Source of the DNA: Pikeienuella litoralis
GTDB taxonomy: Bacteria > Pseudomonadota > Alphaproteobacteria > Rhodobacterales > Rhodobacteraceae
Direction of reading: 5' to 3'
Length of the DNA: 64,000 bases
Assembly: GCF_037646705.1 (NCBI RefSeq)
Contig: NZ_JBBHER010000005.1
Location: 310,001 to 374,000, forward strand
The notes beneath the pieces are model-generated. The model did not search any database. It saw nothing but the letters and a program-made list of their open reading frames with translations, and was not told the origin of the DNA. How positions within the stretch are numbered: position 1 is the first letter of the stretch; each line of letters opens with the position of its first letter. The translations under genes were made by a program, and so were the position numbers. Positions 41,714-50,522 of this stretch are shown here, one piece after another.

Positions 41714-43069
41714 TCATCCATAGACCGTTCGTGGCAACCAGGTGATGATTTCCGGGAAGATCATGCAAAGCGCCAGCCCGAGAAACTGGATGGCGAGGAA
41801 CGGCAAAGCCGAACGGAAGATATCGCTCATCGGAATGGAGGCCGGCGCGACCCCGCGGAGATAAAACAGGGCGTAACCGAATGGCGGCGAGAGGAAGCTC
41901 ATCTGCATGTTGACGAGATAGAGCACGCCGAACCAGAGCACGAGGTCGCTCGGGTTATCCAGCCCGAACGCCTCCGCGCCGAGCGCCTTGATGACCGGCA
42001 CGAAAATCGGCACGGCGAGAAGCAGGATCCCGACCCAGTCGAGGAACATGCCGAGGATGATCAGCAGGATCTGCATGACGATCAGGATGCCCCAGGGCCC
42101 GAGCCCGGTGGCGGCGAGGCTCGCCTGAACGAACTCCTGACCGCCTTCGAGCACATAGAGGCCGACGAAAATCGTCGCGCCGAACATGATCCAGAGCACC
42201 ATGGACGTGGCCTTGAGCGTCGTGATGCAGGCCTCGCGCACGGTCGGCCAGTCCAGCCGGCGATGAATCGCGGCGACGATGAACGCGCCGAACGTGCCGA
42301 TGCCCGCAGCCTCGACCGGGGTGGCGACGCCGCTGAAGATCAGGCCGAGGACCACGATGATCAGGATGATCGGCGCCGCCATCCTGCCGATGAGCCGCAT
42401 CTTTTCGGCGCTGCTGACCCGGTCCTCGACCGGGATCGGCGGTCCGAGCTTGGGATTGATGTAAGAGCGCAGCGTCACATAGAGGATGTAGAGGCCCGAA
42501 AGCATGAGCCCCGGAATCACCGCGCCGATGAAAAGCTCACCAACGGATTGTTCGGCCACGACGGCGTAGATGATCGCCAGGATCGAGGGCGGGATCAGGA
42601 TGCCGAGCGTGCCGCCGGCCATGATCGAGCCCATGGCGATCTTCGAATCGTATTTGCGCGCAAGCATGGCCGGCAGCGCGATGATGCCCATGGTCACCAC
42701 CGCCGCGCCGATCACGCCGACCATGGCGGCGAGGATCGTCGACGCGATGATCGTCGCCGACGCCAACCCTCCCTTGAGCCCGCCGAGCAGCTTGTAGATC
42801 ACATCGAACATCTCGCCGATGAGCCCCGCGCGTTCGAGCATCGCCGCCATGAATATGAAGAGCGGAATCGCCGAGAGCTGATAGTTGGTCATCATCGGGA
42901 AGATGCGGCTCGGCACGATGTTCAGAGTGTTGGCGTCGCCCAGGATGAACAGGAACACGCAAGCCAGCCCGCCGGTGACGAACGCCAGCGGCATCCCCGC
43001 CATCAACAGCACCAGGAGGCTGCCGAACATCAGCAGCGTCAGAATTCCGATTGGAATCTCGATACCCAT
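41714..43069 (-). CDS. dctM: TRAP transporter large permease (DctM)
   Basis: A 451-residue inner-membrane subunit with about 12 helices that carries solute using a sodium or proton gradient. Recognisable parts: MAGMPLAFVTGGLACVFLF, NYQLSAIPLFIFMAAMLERAG, and GGTLGILIPPSILAIIYAVV. The start at 43069 excludes an unsupported N-terminal extension. It lies 5 bp downstream of the small-permease gene and is the last gene of the operon. Confidence 0.95.
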   Translation of the reverse strand: MGIEIPIGILTLLMFGSLLVLLMAGMPLAFVTGGLACVFLFILGDANTLNIVPSRIFPMMTNYQLSAIPLFIFMAAMLERAGLIGEMFDVIYKLLGGLKGGLASATIIASTILAAMVGVIGAAVVTMGIIALPAMLARKYDSKIAMGSIMAGGTLGILIPPSILAIIYAVVAEQSVGELFIGAVIPGLMLSGLYILYVTLRSYINPKLGPPIPVEDRVSSAEKMRLIGRMAAPIILIIVVLGLIFSGVATPVEAAGIGTFGAFIVAAIHRRLDWPTVREACITTLKATSMVLWIMFGATIFVGLYVLEGGQEFVQASLAATGLGPWGILIVMQILLIILGMFLDWVGILLLAVPIFVPVIKALGAEAFGLDNPSDLVLWFGVLYLVNMQMSFLSPPFGYALFYLRGVAPASIPMSDIFRSALPFLAIQFLGLALCMIFPEIITWLPRTVYG

Positions 43070-43074
43070 TTCCG

Positions 43075-44382
43075 CTACCCCCGAACCAGCGTGCGAATGT
43101 CTTTTCCGACCTTCGAGACGCCCTGAAGCAGCAGCAGCAGGCCGCCGACCACCATCGCCCACTTCATCGGCCAGAGCGGGACCTCCCACTCGTTGAAGCT
43201 GGTCTCGCCCCAGCGGATGGCGGGGTCGGTGAACTGGCCGAGATCGAAGCGGGAGATCATGTCGGCCGTCGAGATCTGACCTCGCGCCCACTCGGATAGA
43301 AGGCCGTTACCGTTCGGGACCGCGAGAGCGTCCATGGCGAAAATCCACGATGTCATCAGCAGGGTTCCTGCGAAGATAAAGAAAAAGATCGACGTCAGCA
43401 GGTCGACCACGGCTTTCCTGCGCGGCGACAGCGGAGCGTAAAAGATGTCGACGCGCACATGGCTCTCGGTCAGCATCGCATAGGCGCCCGAGATCAGGTA
43501 TTGCATGCCGAACATCAGGTACATGCCCTCATGGGCCCAGTTCGTCGGACTGTTGAACACATATCTTGCGATCACCTCATAGTAGTAGACAAACACGGCG
43601 ATCACGCACCAATAGGCCACGAACTCCCCGGTGAAGAGCGATAGCCGGTCGATGAAATTCTCCGCGCGCTCGGCGTCGGTCTCCGACGACTCGGCCCCCA
43701 CCGCGTGTTCGAGATCGGGGTTGGGGATCTCTTCCTCGTCATCGACGATGCCGGCGTTCGCCCGCCGGACCAGCATCGGCATGAGGACGGCGTCGATCGC
43801 GATCAGCGCGAGAAGGACGTAAAAGGCGTAGCCGGCGGCGCGCTTCCAGAATGCGCGCTCCGACGCGGCGGCGTCGGCCAGCGGCCTCGCCTCGGCCAGC
43901 GTGGCGCTGGCCTCCTCCAGCTTTTTCGGGCCGGTGAGCAACGTGTCCTGGGCGCGCTTCAGCTTCTTCTCGGCGCTGAGGCGCTTGAACGTCCCTTCTT
44001 CGCTGGCGGCCACGGCCGCCTCCAGCTCCGGCAAGCTGGCGCGCGCGCTCTCGACGCGAGGGGCCTCGCGATCAACGACGCGTTGAGCCATGTCGGCCAG
44101 GTTGGTGGCGTTCGAGTAGGCGGAGCGCGCGTGAGTCGCCGCGCTGTTCGTGTACAGGATGAAGATGAAAACCGGGATGAAAACGATTCCCAGCAGGCTC
44201 TTCAGATAGAATCGATGAAGCCCGATGATGCCGCCGGTGAACAGGATCATATACCCGAGCCATGAAGAATATCGTCGCTCCGCCGGCCTGGGTCTGCGGG
44301 CGAGATACATGGCGATGGCGGGAAAGACGACCAGCCCGATCAGGTAGAGCCAGTGGGGCAGCGAGAAGCTGAGGCCAGGCAT
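43075..44382 (-). CDS. TRAP small permease (DctQ) with long N-terminal TM/coiled-coil extension
   Basis: 435 residues, well over twice the usual ~170 of DctQ. Residues ~245-420 are the DctQ four-helix part (EVIARYVFNSPTNWAHEGMY, ESHVRVDIFYAPLSPRRKA). The first ~210 residues hold a hydrophobic segment, a TM2-like hairpin (FTGGIIGLHRFYLKSLLGIV, residues 48-67), an Ala/Glu/Lys-rich probable coiled coil (~95-180) and another membrane helix. The extension may dock extra proteins or shape the DctM complex. It is between the binding-protein gene (86 bp upstream) and dctM. Confidence 0.9.
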   Translation of the reverse strand: MPGLSFSLPHWLYLIGLVVFPAIAMYLARRPRPAERRYSSWLGYMILFTGGIIGLHRFYLKSLLGIVFIPVFIFILYTNSAATHARSAYSNATNLADMAQRVVDREAPRVESARASLPELEAAVAASEEGTFKRLSAEKKLKRAQDTLLTGPKKLEEASATLAEARPLADAAASERAFWKRAAGYAFYVLLALIAIDAVLMPMLVRRANAGIVDDEEEIPNPDLEHAVGAESSETDAERAENFIDRLSLFTGEFVAYWCVIAVFVYYYEVIARYVFNSPTNWAHEGMYLMFGMQYLISGAYAMLTESHVRVDIFYAPLSPRRKAVVDLLTSIFFFIFAGTLLMTSWIFAMDALAVPNGNGLLSEWARGQISTADMISRFDLGQFTDPAIRWGETSFNEWEVPLWPMKWAMVVGGLLLLLQGVSKVGKDIRTLVRG

Positions 44383-44468
44383 GCGGCGATCCTGTCTGTT
44401 TGAGATATATGCGCGGTCAGGGGCGGCCGGTGTGGGCCGCCCCTGACCAGAACGAGACGAAAAGTCGC

Positions 44469-45566
44469 TTAAAGGTCGAGAGTCAGACCTTCAATCTGGT
44501 CCGGCCTCACATACCCGAGCGAGCCGGACATCATGTAGTCGAGCTGGATCTTGAAGATGCGCGCGGCCACCTTGTCGCGGTTGGCGTATTTGAACCAGAT
44601 CGGGACCGCCACGTCGGTCATCAATTCCACGTCTTCCTGCGAAAGCCGCGTGACCTCGGTGCCGTCGGCCTCGAACTTGGCCCATGCCTCCAGGTCGGCT
44701 TTCTGGATCGCCGCATGGTGCATGTCCGAATAGACATGCGTCTCCATCTCGACGAACTGCCGCATCTGGGGCGAAAGCGCCTCCCATGCGGCCATGCCCA
44801 CGGTGATGTCCATGAGGTCGACCGGCTGGTAGAGCGACATGAAGCCCGGAGGGCCCATGGAGATGTATTTGGTGACCTGGCTGAAGCCGAGGGCGTAATT
44901 CACCGCGGGGCCGGTGTAATCGGCCACGTCGATGGTGCCTTTCTCCAGCGCGGGGAAGATCTCGGAGCCGGGCAGAACCGTGGTTTTCGCGCCGATCGAG
45001 TCGAACACCTCGGCCACCATGCCGCCGGGCAGGCGCATCTTGCGCCCGACGAAATCATCGATCGAGCGGATCGGCACCTTGGAGTGGATGATGTTCGCGC
45101 CGTGCTGCACCGGGCCGACGAAATACATGCCCTGGCTGGCGTAAAGCTCCCGCGCGATCTCGAGGCCGCCAAGGCTGTAGAAGAACACGTCCCACTCATG
45201 CGGGTTGCGCATGCCGAGCGGATAGCTGGTCAGGAACGTCGCGGCGGGGATGATTCCCTGTGCGTAGATCGTGAACGGGTTCACCGCGTCGAGAACGCCG
45301 TTCTTCACGGCGTCGAAAAGCTGAAAGTCGCCGACGACGTCGTTTGCGCCGAAAGGCGTGAACGCCAGCTCACCGCCGGTTTTCTCTTCAATCGTGCCGC
45401 ACCAGTCCTTGAAGGTCTGGAGCCCGATTCCCCCAGGCCAGGACGTCTGGATCTTCCAGGTGGTTCCCTTGGCGGCCGCCGACGCGATATGCGGCGCGGC
45501 CAGCCCGACGGCGCCGACGCCGGCGAGCGATCGAAGAACGGCCCTGCGGTTTGCGATCTGTTTCAT
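44469..45566 (-). CDS. TRAP transporter substrate-binding protein (DctP/TakP type), Tat-exported
   Basis: A 365-residue periplasmic binding protein. The ATG at 45566 follows GGAGG and gives a twin-arginine signal peptide (NRRAVLRSLAGVG, cleavage about residue 30 after IASA). The mature start TTWKIQTSWPGG and VGRKMRLPGGMVAEVFDSIG (with the conserved Arg that binds a carboxylate) are typical of the DctP superfamily, nearest in style to TakP and the mannitol/chloroaromatic group. The ligand is probably an organic acid. Confidence 0.92.
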   Translation of the reverse strand: MKQIANRRAVLRSLAGVGAVGLAAPHIASAAAKGTTWKIQTSWPGGIGLQTFKDWCGTIEEKTGGELAFTPFGANDVVGDFQLFDAVKNGVLDAVNPFTIYAQGIIPAATFLTSYPLGMRNPHEWDVFFYSLGGLEIARELYASQGMYFVGPVQHGANIIHSKVPIRSIDDFVGRKMRLPGGMVAEVFDSIGAKTTVLPGSEIFPALEKGTIDVADYTGPAVNYALGFSQVTKYISMGPPGFMSLYQPVDLMDITVGMAAWEALSPQMRQFVEMETHVYSDMHHAAIQKADLEAWAKFEADGTEVTRLSQEDVELMTDVAVPIWFKYANRDKVAARIFKIQLDYMMSGSLGYVRPDQIEGLTLDL

Positions 45567-46022
45567 GCATTCCTCCCTGATCGTGGTGGGAGCGTAGGCC
45601 GTCCGACAGCTTTCCGCGGGATCGCATCCCGCGAACCCGCCCTGAAGATCATCTTCATACAAGCGTGACTAAACGCCCGCCCATTGGCGAACGCATCGCC
45701 CGTTTAGAGCTGACAAGATACACCCTACCTCCTGTCGTCATTAGAGATAGAAATCGTCTCCTTTGCAAGACTGTATTCGGACGATCGTCAACTTGCCTCC
45801 GGAGTCAAACGATGTAGCCATGGGGCGGTGTCGCGGATGTCCGCCATCAAATCCGCGCTATCTACCGGAACGGGCGGGTGTAAAGATTTCAACTTATTAC
45901 GCGCGCGCCCCCCTTGTCATTCCCGCGTCGATCCGGTCATTTCCCCTCTATCGAAGCGAGGCCCCTAACGGCCTGACTTTCAAGCGAGCCACTCGGCGGC
46001 TCGGGCCACCGGGGTTGGCGTC
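45567..46022. promoter_or_regulatory. 456-bp divergent intergenic region
   Basis: It separates the divergent TRAP binding-protein and TauE/SafE genes. Positions 45700-45790 and 45880-45900 are AT-richer and probably contain the promoters. CTAAACG at 45669-45675 is an exact inverted repeat of CGTTTAG at 45701-45707. No coding frame with a ribosome-binding site is convincing. Confidence 0.4.
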
Positions 46023-46781
46023 ATGACGATCTACGATTTCGTGCTTCTGGTTTCGGCCGGCTTCACCGCCGGAACGATCAACGCCCTTGCGGGGGGCGGG
46101 ACCATATTCACCTTTTCCGCCCTGATGGCGGTCGGGTTGCCGCCGGTCGTCGCGAACGCGACCAGCGCGGTTTCGGTCCTTCCGGGCCAGATCGCGGCGG
46201 CGGCCGCCTATCGCCGGGAGATCGCGGCGGCGCTGCGCCATCTTCGGCCTTACGCCATCATATCCGCGATCGGCGGAGTCGCGGGCGGCCTGCTTCTGCT
46301 CAAGACGGATCCCTCGCTGTTCCGGTGGCTTGTTCCCTTTCTTATCCTGTTCGCGACGGTCCTGTTCATCGCGGCCCCGAGAATCGCCTCGCTCGGGGAA
46401 CGTCTGGCGGAGCGCCGCTCGTCGTCCGGACCCGGCGCGGCGGCGGTGGGGCTCCAGGGGCTCGTCGCGGTTTACGGCGGCTATTTCGGCGCGGGCATGG
46501 GCATCATGATGCTGGCGACGCTGTCATTGACAGAGGGGCGCGATTTTCACCGGCTCAACGCCGCCAAGAACATTCTGGCCTGCATCATGCAGGGGCTGGC
46601 CGTCGTGGTGTTCGTCGTTTCCGGGACCGTGGACTGGCCCTCCGTCGTCATCGTCGCGTGCGCGAGCATCGCGGGGGGGTGGGCCAGCGTCACGGTCGGC
46701 CGGCTGATTCCTCAGGCGATAATTCGCGCCCTCGTTATCGCCACCGGCCTCGCCCTGAGCGCCTGGTATCTCGTTGCGTGA
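46023..46781 (+). CDS. TauE/SafE-family sulfite/organosulfonate exporter-like protein
   Basis: A 252-residue inner-membrane protein with seven or eight helices. The family repeat AGTINALAGGGTIFTFSALM at the N-terminus and YGGYFGAGMGIMMLATLSLTEG in the middle are both present; the gene ends with an AWYLVA helix. Members move sulfite, sulfoacetate or similar anions. Its proximity to cysE hints at sulfur metabolism but the genes are separated by 140 bp. Confidence 0.9.
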   Translation: MTIYDFVLLVSAGFTAGTINALAGGGTIFTFSALMAVGLPPVVANATSAVSVLPGQIAAAAAYRREIAAALRHLRPYAIISAIGGVAGGLLLLKTDPSLFRWLVPFLILFATVLFIAAPRIASLGERLAERRSSSGPGAAAVGLQGLVAVYGGYFGAGMGIMMLATLSLTEGRDFHRLNAAKNILACIMQGLAVVVFVVSGTVDWPSVVIVACASIAGGWASVTVGRLIPQAIIRALVIATGLALSAWYLVA

Positions 46782-46819
46782 CACGCGCGGCCGCGGGGTG
46801 TGACACGCGCGTCCGCGGG
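46778..46819. repeat. Two tandem 20-bp direct repeats
   Basis: GTGACACGCGCGGCCGCGGG (46778-46797) and GTGACACGCGCGTCCGCGGG (46800-46819) differ at one base and lie 22 bp apart. The first copy contains the TauE-like gene's stop codon. Each copy contains an ACACGCGCG core. Function unknown. Confidence 0.6.
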
Positions 46820-46921
46820 CGCGATTCGGCGGGATTTGCGCCCCGGAAGGTTGAATTTCATCTCTCCGGCGTCGATATCTCTTGACGAAGCGGCGCGCAC
46901 GTTACTCGAGAGGATACGCGA

Positions 46922-47761
46922 ATGATCGCGCATGGTCAGGCGAATGAGGCGATTTCATTAGATCCCGTCTGGGCCAGAATCCGCAGGGAGGCGAAAGCGG
47001 TCGCCGCGGCCGAGCCCCTGATGGCCAGCCTGGTTCACGCCGTGATTCTGCAGGCGCATGGGCTGGAGGAGGCGATCAGCTACAGGCTGGCGCAAAAGCT
47101 TTACACGGACGACATGCCGCAAATGCTGATACGGCAGATCTGCGACGAGGCTGAATCCTCCGACCCGGAAATCGGGATCGCGATCCGGGCCGACATCGTC
47201 GCGATCGAGGAGCGGGATCCGGCGTGCCACCGCTATATCCATCCGATTCTGTATTTTAAGGGGTTTCTTGCAATTCAAGCCTATCGCGTGGCGCATTGGC
47301 TGTGGCGGCAGGGGCGCCAGGATCTCGCCTATCTTTTCCAGCTGCGCACATCCGAGGTTTTCGGCGTCGACATTCATCCCGCGGCGCGCGTCGGCAAGGG
47401 GATCATGATCGATCACGCCCATTCGATCGTGATCGGCGAGACCGCCGTCGTCGGCGACGATGTCTCCATGCTCCACTCGGTCACGCTCGGCGGCACCGGG
47501 AAGGAGGAGGAGGACCGGCACCCGAAGATCGGCAATGGCGTGCTTATCGGCGCTGGCGCGTCGATCCTCGGCAATGTCGTCATCGGGGATTGCAGCCGCG
47601 TCGCCGCAGGGTCGGTCGTGCTGCACGACGTTCCGCCTCACAAGACCGTCGCGGGCGTGCCGGCCAAGATCGTCGGGGAGGCCGGATGCGAACATCCGGC
47701 GCGGTCGATGAATCAGGTCCTGGCGGACGACGACGCCAAGGATATCGTTCCGACGAGTTGA
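46922..47761 (+). CDS. cysE: Serine O-acetyltransferase
   Basis: A 279-residue enzyme making O-acetylserine for CysK. The N-terminal helical domain (to ~150) includes ICDEAESSDPEIGIAIRADI; the left-handed beta-helix domain has hexapeptide repeats with the catalytic His in MIDHAHSIVIGE and the loop LGGTGKEEEDRHPKIGNGVL. It ends with a C-terminal tail (KDIVPTS) ending in Ser rather than the Ile typical of tails that insert into CysK's active site. TTGACG at 46882-46887 may be its -35 element. Confidence 0.95.
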   Translation: MIAHGQANEAISLDPVWARIRREAKAVAAAEPLMASLVHAVILQAHGLEEAISYRLAQKLYTDDMPQMLIRQICDEAESSDPEIGIAIRADIVAIEERDPACHRYIHPILYFKGFLAIQAYRVAHWLWRQGRQDLAYLFQLRTSEVFGVDIHPAARVGKGIMIDHAHSIVIGETAVVGDDVSMLHSVTLGGTGKEEEDRHPKIGNGVLIGAGASILGNVVIGDCSRVAAGSVVLHDVPPHKTVAGVPAKIVGEAGCEHPARSMNQVLADDDAKDIVPTS

Positions 47762-47792
47762 GCCGGCGGGCGGGGCAGGCGCGGGGGCCGGC

Positions 47793-49121
47793 TCAGACCA
47801 GCATGGACATCGGGTCTTCCAGATACTCCTTGATCGCGGCCAGCAGCCTTGCGCCGAGGGCGCCGTCGATGACGCGATGGTCGACCGACAGCGTCACCGA
47901 CATGATCGTCGCGATGGCGATCTCATCGCCTTTCACCACGGGTTTCCGGACGCCGGCGCCGACCGCGAGGATCGCGCCCTGAGGCGGGTTGATGACCGCG
48001 TCGAAGTTCTCGATTCCCATCATCCCGAGATTGGAGATGGAGAACCCGCCGCCCTGATACTCGTCAGGCGTCAGCTTCCGGTCCTTGGCGCGGGCGGCGA
48101 GATCCTTCATCTCGGCCGAGAGCGCGCTCATCGTTTTCTTCTCGGCGTCGCGAATGACCGGCGTGATCAAGCCGCCTTCGATGGCCACGGCCACCGCGAT
48201 GTCGACGGCCTTGAACCTGAGCATGCGGTCGCCGGCCCATGCGGCGTTGCAATCGGGCACATCCTTCAACGCGAGGGCGCAGGCCTTGATCACGAAGTCG
48301 TTGAGCGAAAGCTTGACGTCTTTCTTCGCGAGCCCCGCATTCAGGTTTTTCCGGAATTCGAGCAGCGCGTCCAGCTCGATGTCGCGCCGAAGGTAGAAAT
48401 GCGGGATCGTCTGTTTCGCTTCGGTCAGACGCGCGGCGATGGTGCGGCGCATCCCGTCGAGTTTGACCTCCTCGAATTCGCGGTCGGCGTAGAGCTTCCT
48501 GACCTGATCGGCGCTCGCCCCGGACGCCAGCGTCGGCGCCGCCTTCTGGGCGGGTTCGGCGCCGGCTTTCGTCTCGCCGGCCGGCTTCGCGTTCTCCACA
48601 TCGACCTTTATGATCCGCCCGTGCGGCCCGGAACCGGTGATCGCGGCGAGATCGAGGCCCTTTTCGGCGGCGATCCTGCGCGCGAGGGGAGATGCGAAAA
48701 TCCGCGCGCCGCCGTCCTTCTCCTTCGACGACGCCTCCTGAGGGCGCTCCGGCGCCGCCTCTTGCCGCGCCTCGGGCTCCTTTTGAGGCGCCTTCGCCGC
48801 CGCCGCCTTGTCGCTCTCCGCCGGAACCGGCTTGGGCGCTTCAGGTTTCGCGGCGTCGGCGAGCGCGCTCTCGTCTTCGCCTTCTTCGAGAAGAACGGCG
48901 ATCACCGCGTTGACTTTCACGCCTTCCGCGCCCTCGGGCACGACCAGCTCTCCGACGGTTCCCTCATCGACCGCCTCGACCTCCATCGTCGCCTTGTCGG
49001 TCTCGATTTCGGCGATGACGTCCCCGGAGGAGACCTTGTCGCCTTCCTTGATCAGCCATTTGGCGAGATTGCCCTCCTCCATCGTCGGCGAGAGGGCGGG
49101 CATCGTGATATTTATCGGCAT
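47793..49121 (-). CDS. pdhC: Pyruvate dehydrogenase E2 (dihydrolipoamide acetyltransferase)
   Basis: A 442-residue E2 core subunit: one N-terminal lipoyl domain (Lys43 in ETDKATMEVE), an Ala/Pro/Glu-rich linker (~80-140), a peripheral-subunit-binding domain (IFASPLARRIAAEKGLDLAAI), and the catalytic domain with His415 and Asp419 in DHRVIDGALGA. It transfers acetyl groups to CoA. The lipoyl coding region is nearly identical to that in pdhB. Last gene of the pdhA-pdhB-pdhC run; cysE converges on it. Confidence 0.96.
   Translation of the reverse strand: MPINITMPALSPTMEEGNLAKWLIKEGDKVSSGDVIAEIETDKATMEVEAVDEGTVGELVVPEGAEGVKVNAVIAVLLEEGEDESALADAAKPEAPKPVPAESDKAAAAKAPQKEPEARQEAAPERPQEASSKEKDGGARIFASPLARRIAAEKGLDLAAITGSGPHGRIIKVDVENAKPAGETKAGAEPAQKAAPTLASGASADQVRKLYADREFEEVKLDGMRRTIAARLTEAKQTIPHFYLRRDIELDALLEFRKNLNAGLAKKDVKLSLNDFVIKACALALKDVPDCNAAWAGDRMLRFKAVDIAVAVAIEGGLITPVIRDAEKKTMSALSAEMKDLAARAKDRKLTPDEYQGGGFSISNLGMMGIENFDAVINPPQGAILAVGAGVRKPVVKGDEIAIATIMSVTLSVDHRVIDGALGARLLAAIKEYLEDPMSMLV
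48862..49109 (-). repeat. Lipoyl-domain direct repeat, copy in pdhC
   Basis: 248 bp aligning without gaps to 50251-50498 in pdhB. Over the ~230 bp compared base by base I count about five differences, mostly silent, although two separate genes are involved. Confidence 0.85.
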
Positions 49122-49133
49122 CGCGCGCGCTCC

Positions 49134-50510
49134 TCAGCGGTAGGTGACGGTTTTGCAGGCGGCGACAACGTCATCCGTCGTCACCAACGCCAGTTTTTCC
49201 AGATTGGCGGCGTAGGGCATCGGCACATCCTTGCCGGTGCAGTTGATCACCGGGGCGTCGAGATAATCGAACGCCTGCTGCATCAGGACCGCCGAGATAT
49301 GGCTGCCGATCGAGCAGACCGGCCAGCCTTCCTCCACCGTCACGCATCGGTTGGTCTTCTTCACCGAACGCACGATCGCATCCGTATCCATCGGGCGGAG
49401 CGAGCGAAGATCGATCACCTCCGCGGACACGCCCTCCTTTTCCAGCGCCTCCGCCGCGCCGAGCGCGTATTGCATGCCGATGCCGAAGCTGACGATGGTC
49501 ACGTCCTCGCCAGCACGCGCGATGCGCGCCTTGCCGATGGGAACGGTGTAGTCGTCGATCTCGGGAACGTCGAAGCTGCGCCCGTAGAGGATTTCATTCT
49601 CAAGGAAAATCACCGGATTCGGATCCCGGATCGCTGATTTCAGCAACCCCTTGGCGTCTGCGGCCGAATAGGGCTGGATCACCTTCAGCCCGGGAATTTG
49701 CGCATACCAGGCCGCGTAATCCTGGCTGTGCTGCGCGGCGACGCGCGCCGCCGCGCCGTTCGGGCCCCGGAAAACGATGGGGCACCCCATTTTCCCGCCG
49801 GACATATAAAGCGTCTTGGCGGCGGAATTGACGATCTGATCAATGGCCTGCATGGCGAAGTTGAAGGTCATGAACTCGACGATCGGGTTCAGCCCGGCGA
49901 AGGCCGCGCCTACCGCAAGGCCGGCGAACCCGTGTTCGGTGATCGGCGTGTCGATCACCCGTTTCGGGCCGAATTCATCCAGAAGCCCCTGACTGACCTT
50001 GTAGGCGCCCTGATATTCCGCGACCTCCTCGCCCATCAGGAACACGTCGCCGTTCGCGCGCATCTCCTCCACCATCGCATCCCGGATGGCTTCGCGCACG
50101 GTCTGCGATTTGAAGCTGGTTCCGGCCGGCAGGTCGGATTCTTCCGGCGTGGCGCTTTTCGGCTGCGCGGCGGGCGGCGGCGCCTCGTCTCCGTCGCCGG
50201 AGTCCGCTTTCGCCTCGGGTTTGGGCTTTTCAGGTTTCTTGTCCCCGGAAAGCGCGCTCTCGTCTTCGCCTTCTTCGAGAAGAACGGCGATCACCGCGTT
50301 GACCTTCACGCCTTCCGCGCCCTCGGGCACGACCAGCTTTCCGACGGTTCCTTCATCGACCGCCTCGACCTCCATCGTCGCCTTGTCGGTCTCGATTTCG
50401 GCGATGACGTCCCCGGAGGAGACCTTGTCGCCCTCCTTGATCAGCCATTTGGCGAGATTGCCCTCTTCCATCGTCGGCGAGAGGGCGGGCATCGTGATTT
50501 CAATGGTCAT
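49134..50510 (-). CDS. pdhB: Pyruvate dehydrogenase E1 beta subunit with N-terminal lipoyl domain
   Basis: A 458-residue protein. Residues 1-85 are a lipoyl domain (Lys43), as in several alphaproteobacteria; a Lys/Pro/Ala-rich linker follows to ~140; the rest is the E1-beta transketolase-like domain (REAIRDAMVEEMRANGDVFL, EHGFAGLAVGAAFAGL, and RGPNGAAARVAAQHSQ). With PdhA it decarboxylates pyruvate using thiamine diphosphate. It lies 12 bp from both neighbours in the operon. Confidence 0.96.
   Translation of the reverse strand: MTIEITMPALSPTMEEGNLAKWLIKEGDKVSSGDVIAEIETDKATMEVEAVDEGTVGKLVVPEGAEGVKVNAVIAVLLEEGEDESALSGDKKPEKPKPEAKADSGDGDEAPPPAAQPKSATPEESDLPAGTSFKSQTVREAIRDAMVEEMRANGDVFLMGEEVAEYQGAYKVSQGLLDEFGPKRVIDTPITEHGFAGLAVGAAFAGLNPIVEFMTFNFAMQAIDQIVNSAAKTLYMSGGKMGCPIVFRGPNGAAARVAAQHSQDYAAWYAQIPGLKVIQPYSAADAKGLLKSAIRDPNPVIFLENEILYGRSFDVPEIDDYTVPIGKARIARAGEDVTIVSFGIGMQYALGAAEALEKEGVSAEVIDLRSLRPMDTDAIVRSVKKTNRCVTVEEGWPVCSIGSHISAVLMQQAFDYLDAPVINCTGKDVPMPYAANLEKLALVTTDDVVAACKTVTYR
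50251..50498 (-). repeat. Lipoyl-domain direct repeat, copy in pdhB
   Basis: Partner of 48862-49109; same orientation, 1,389 bp apart. Close identity at silent positions suggests gene conversion or a recent duplication. Confidence 0.85.
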
Positions 50511-50522
50511 GAGCGCGCTCCC

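Noticed and set aside
41458..41745. 94-codon frame in the spacer before the TRAP operon
   Set aside because: Arg/Ala-rich composition, no ribosome-binding site, no domain; treated as non-coding.
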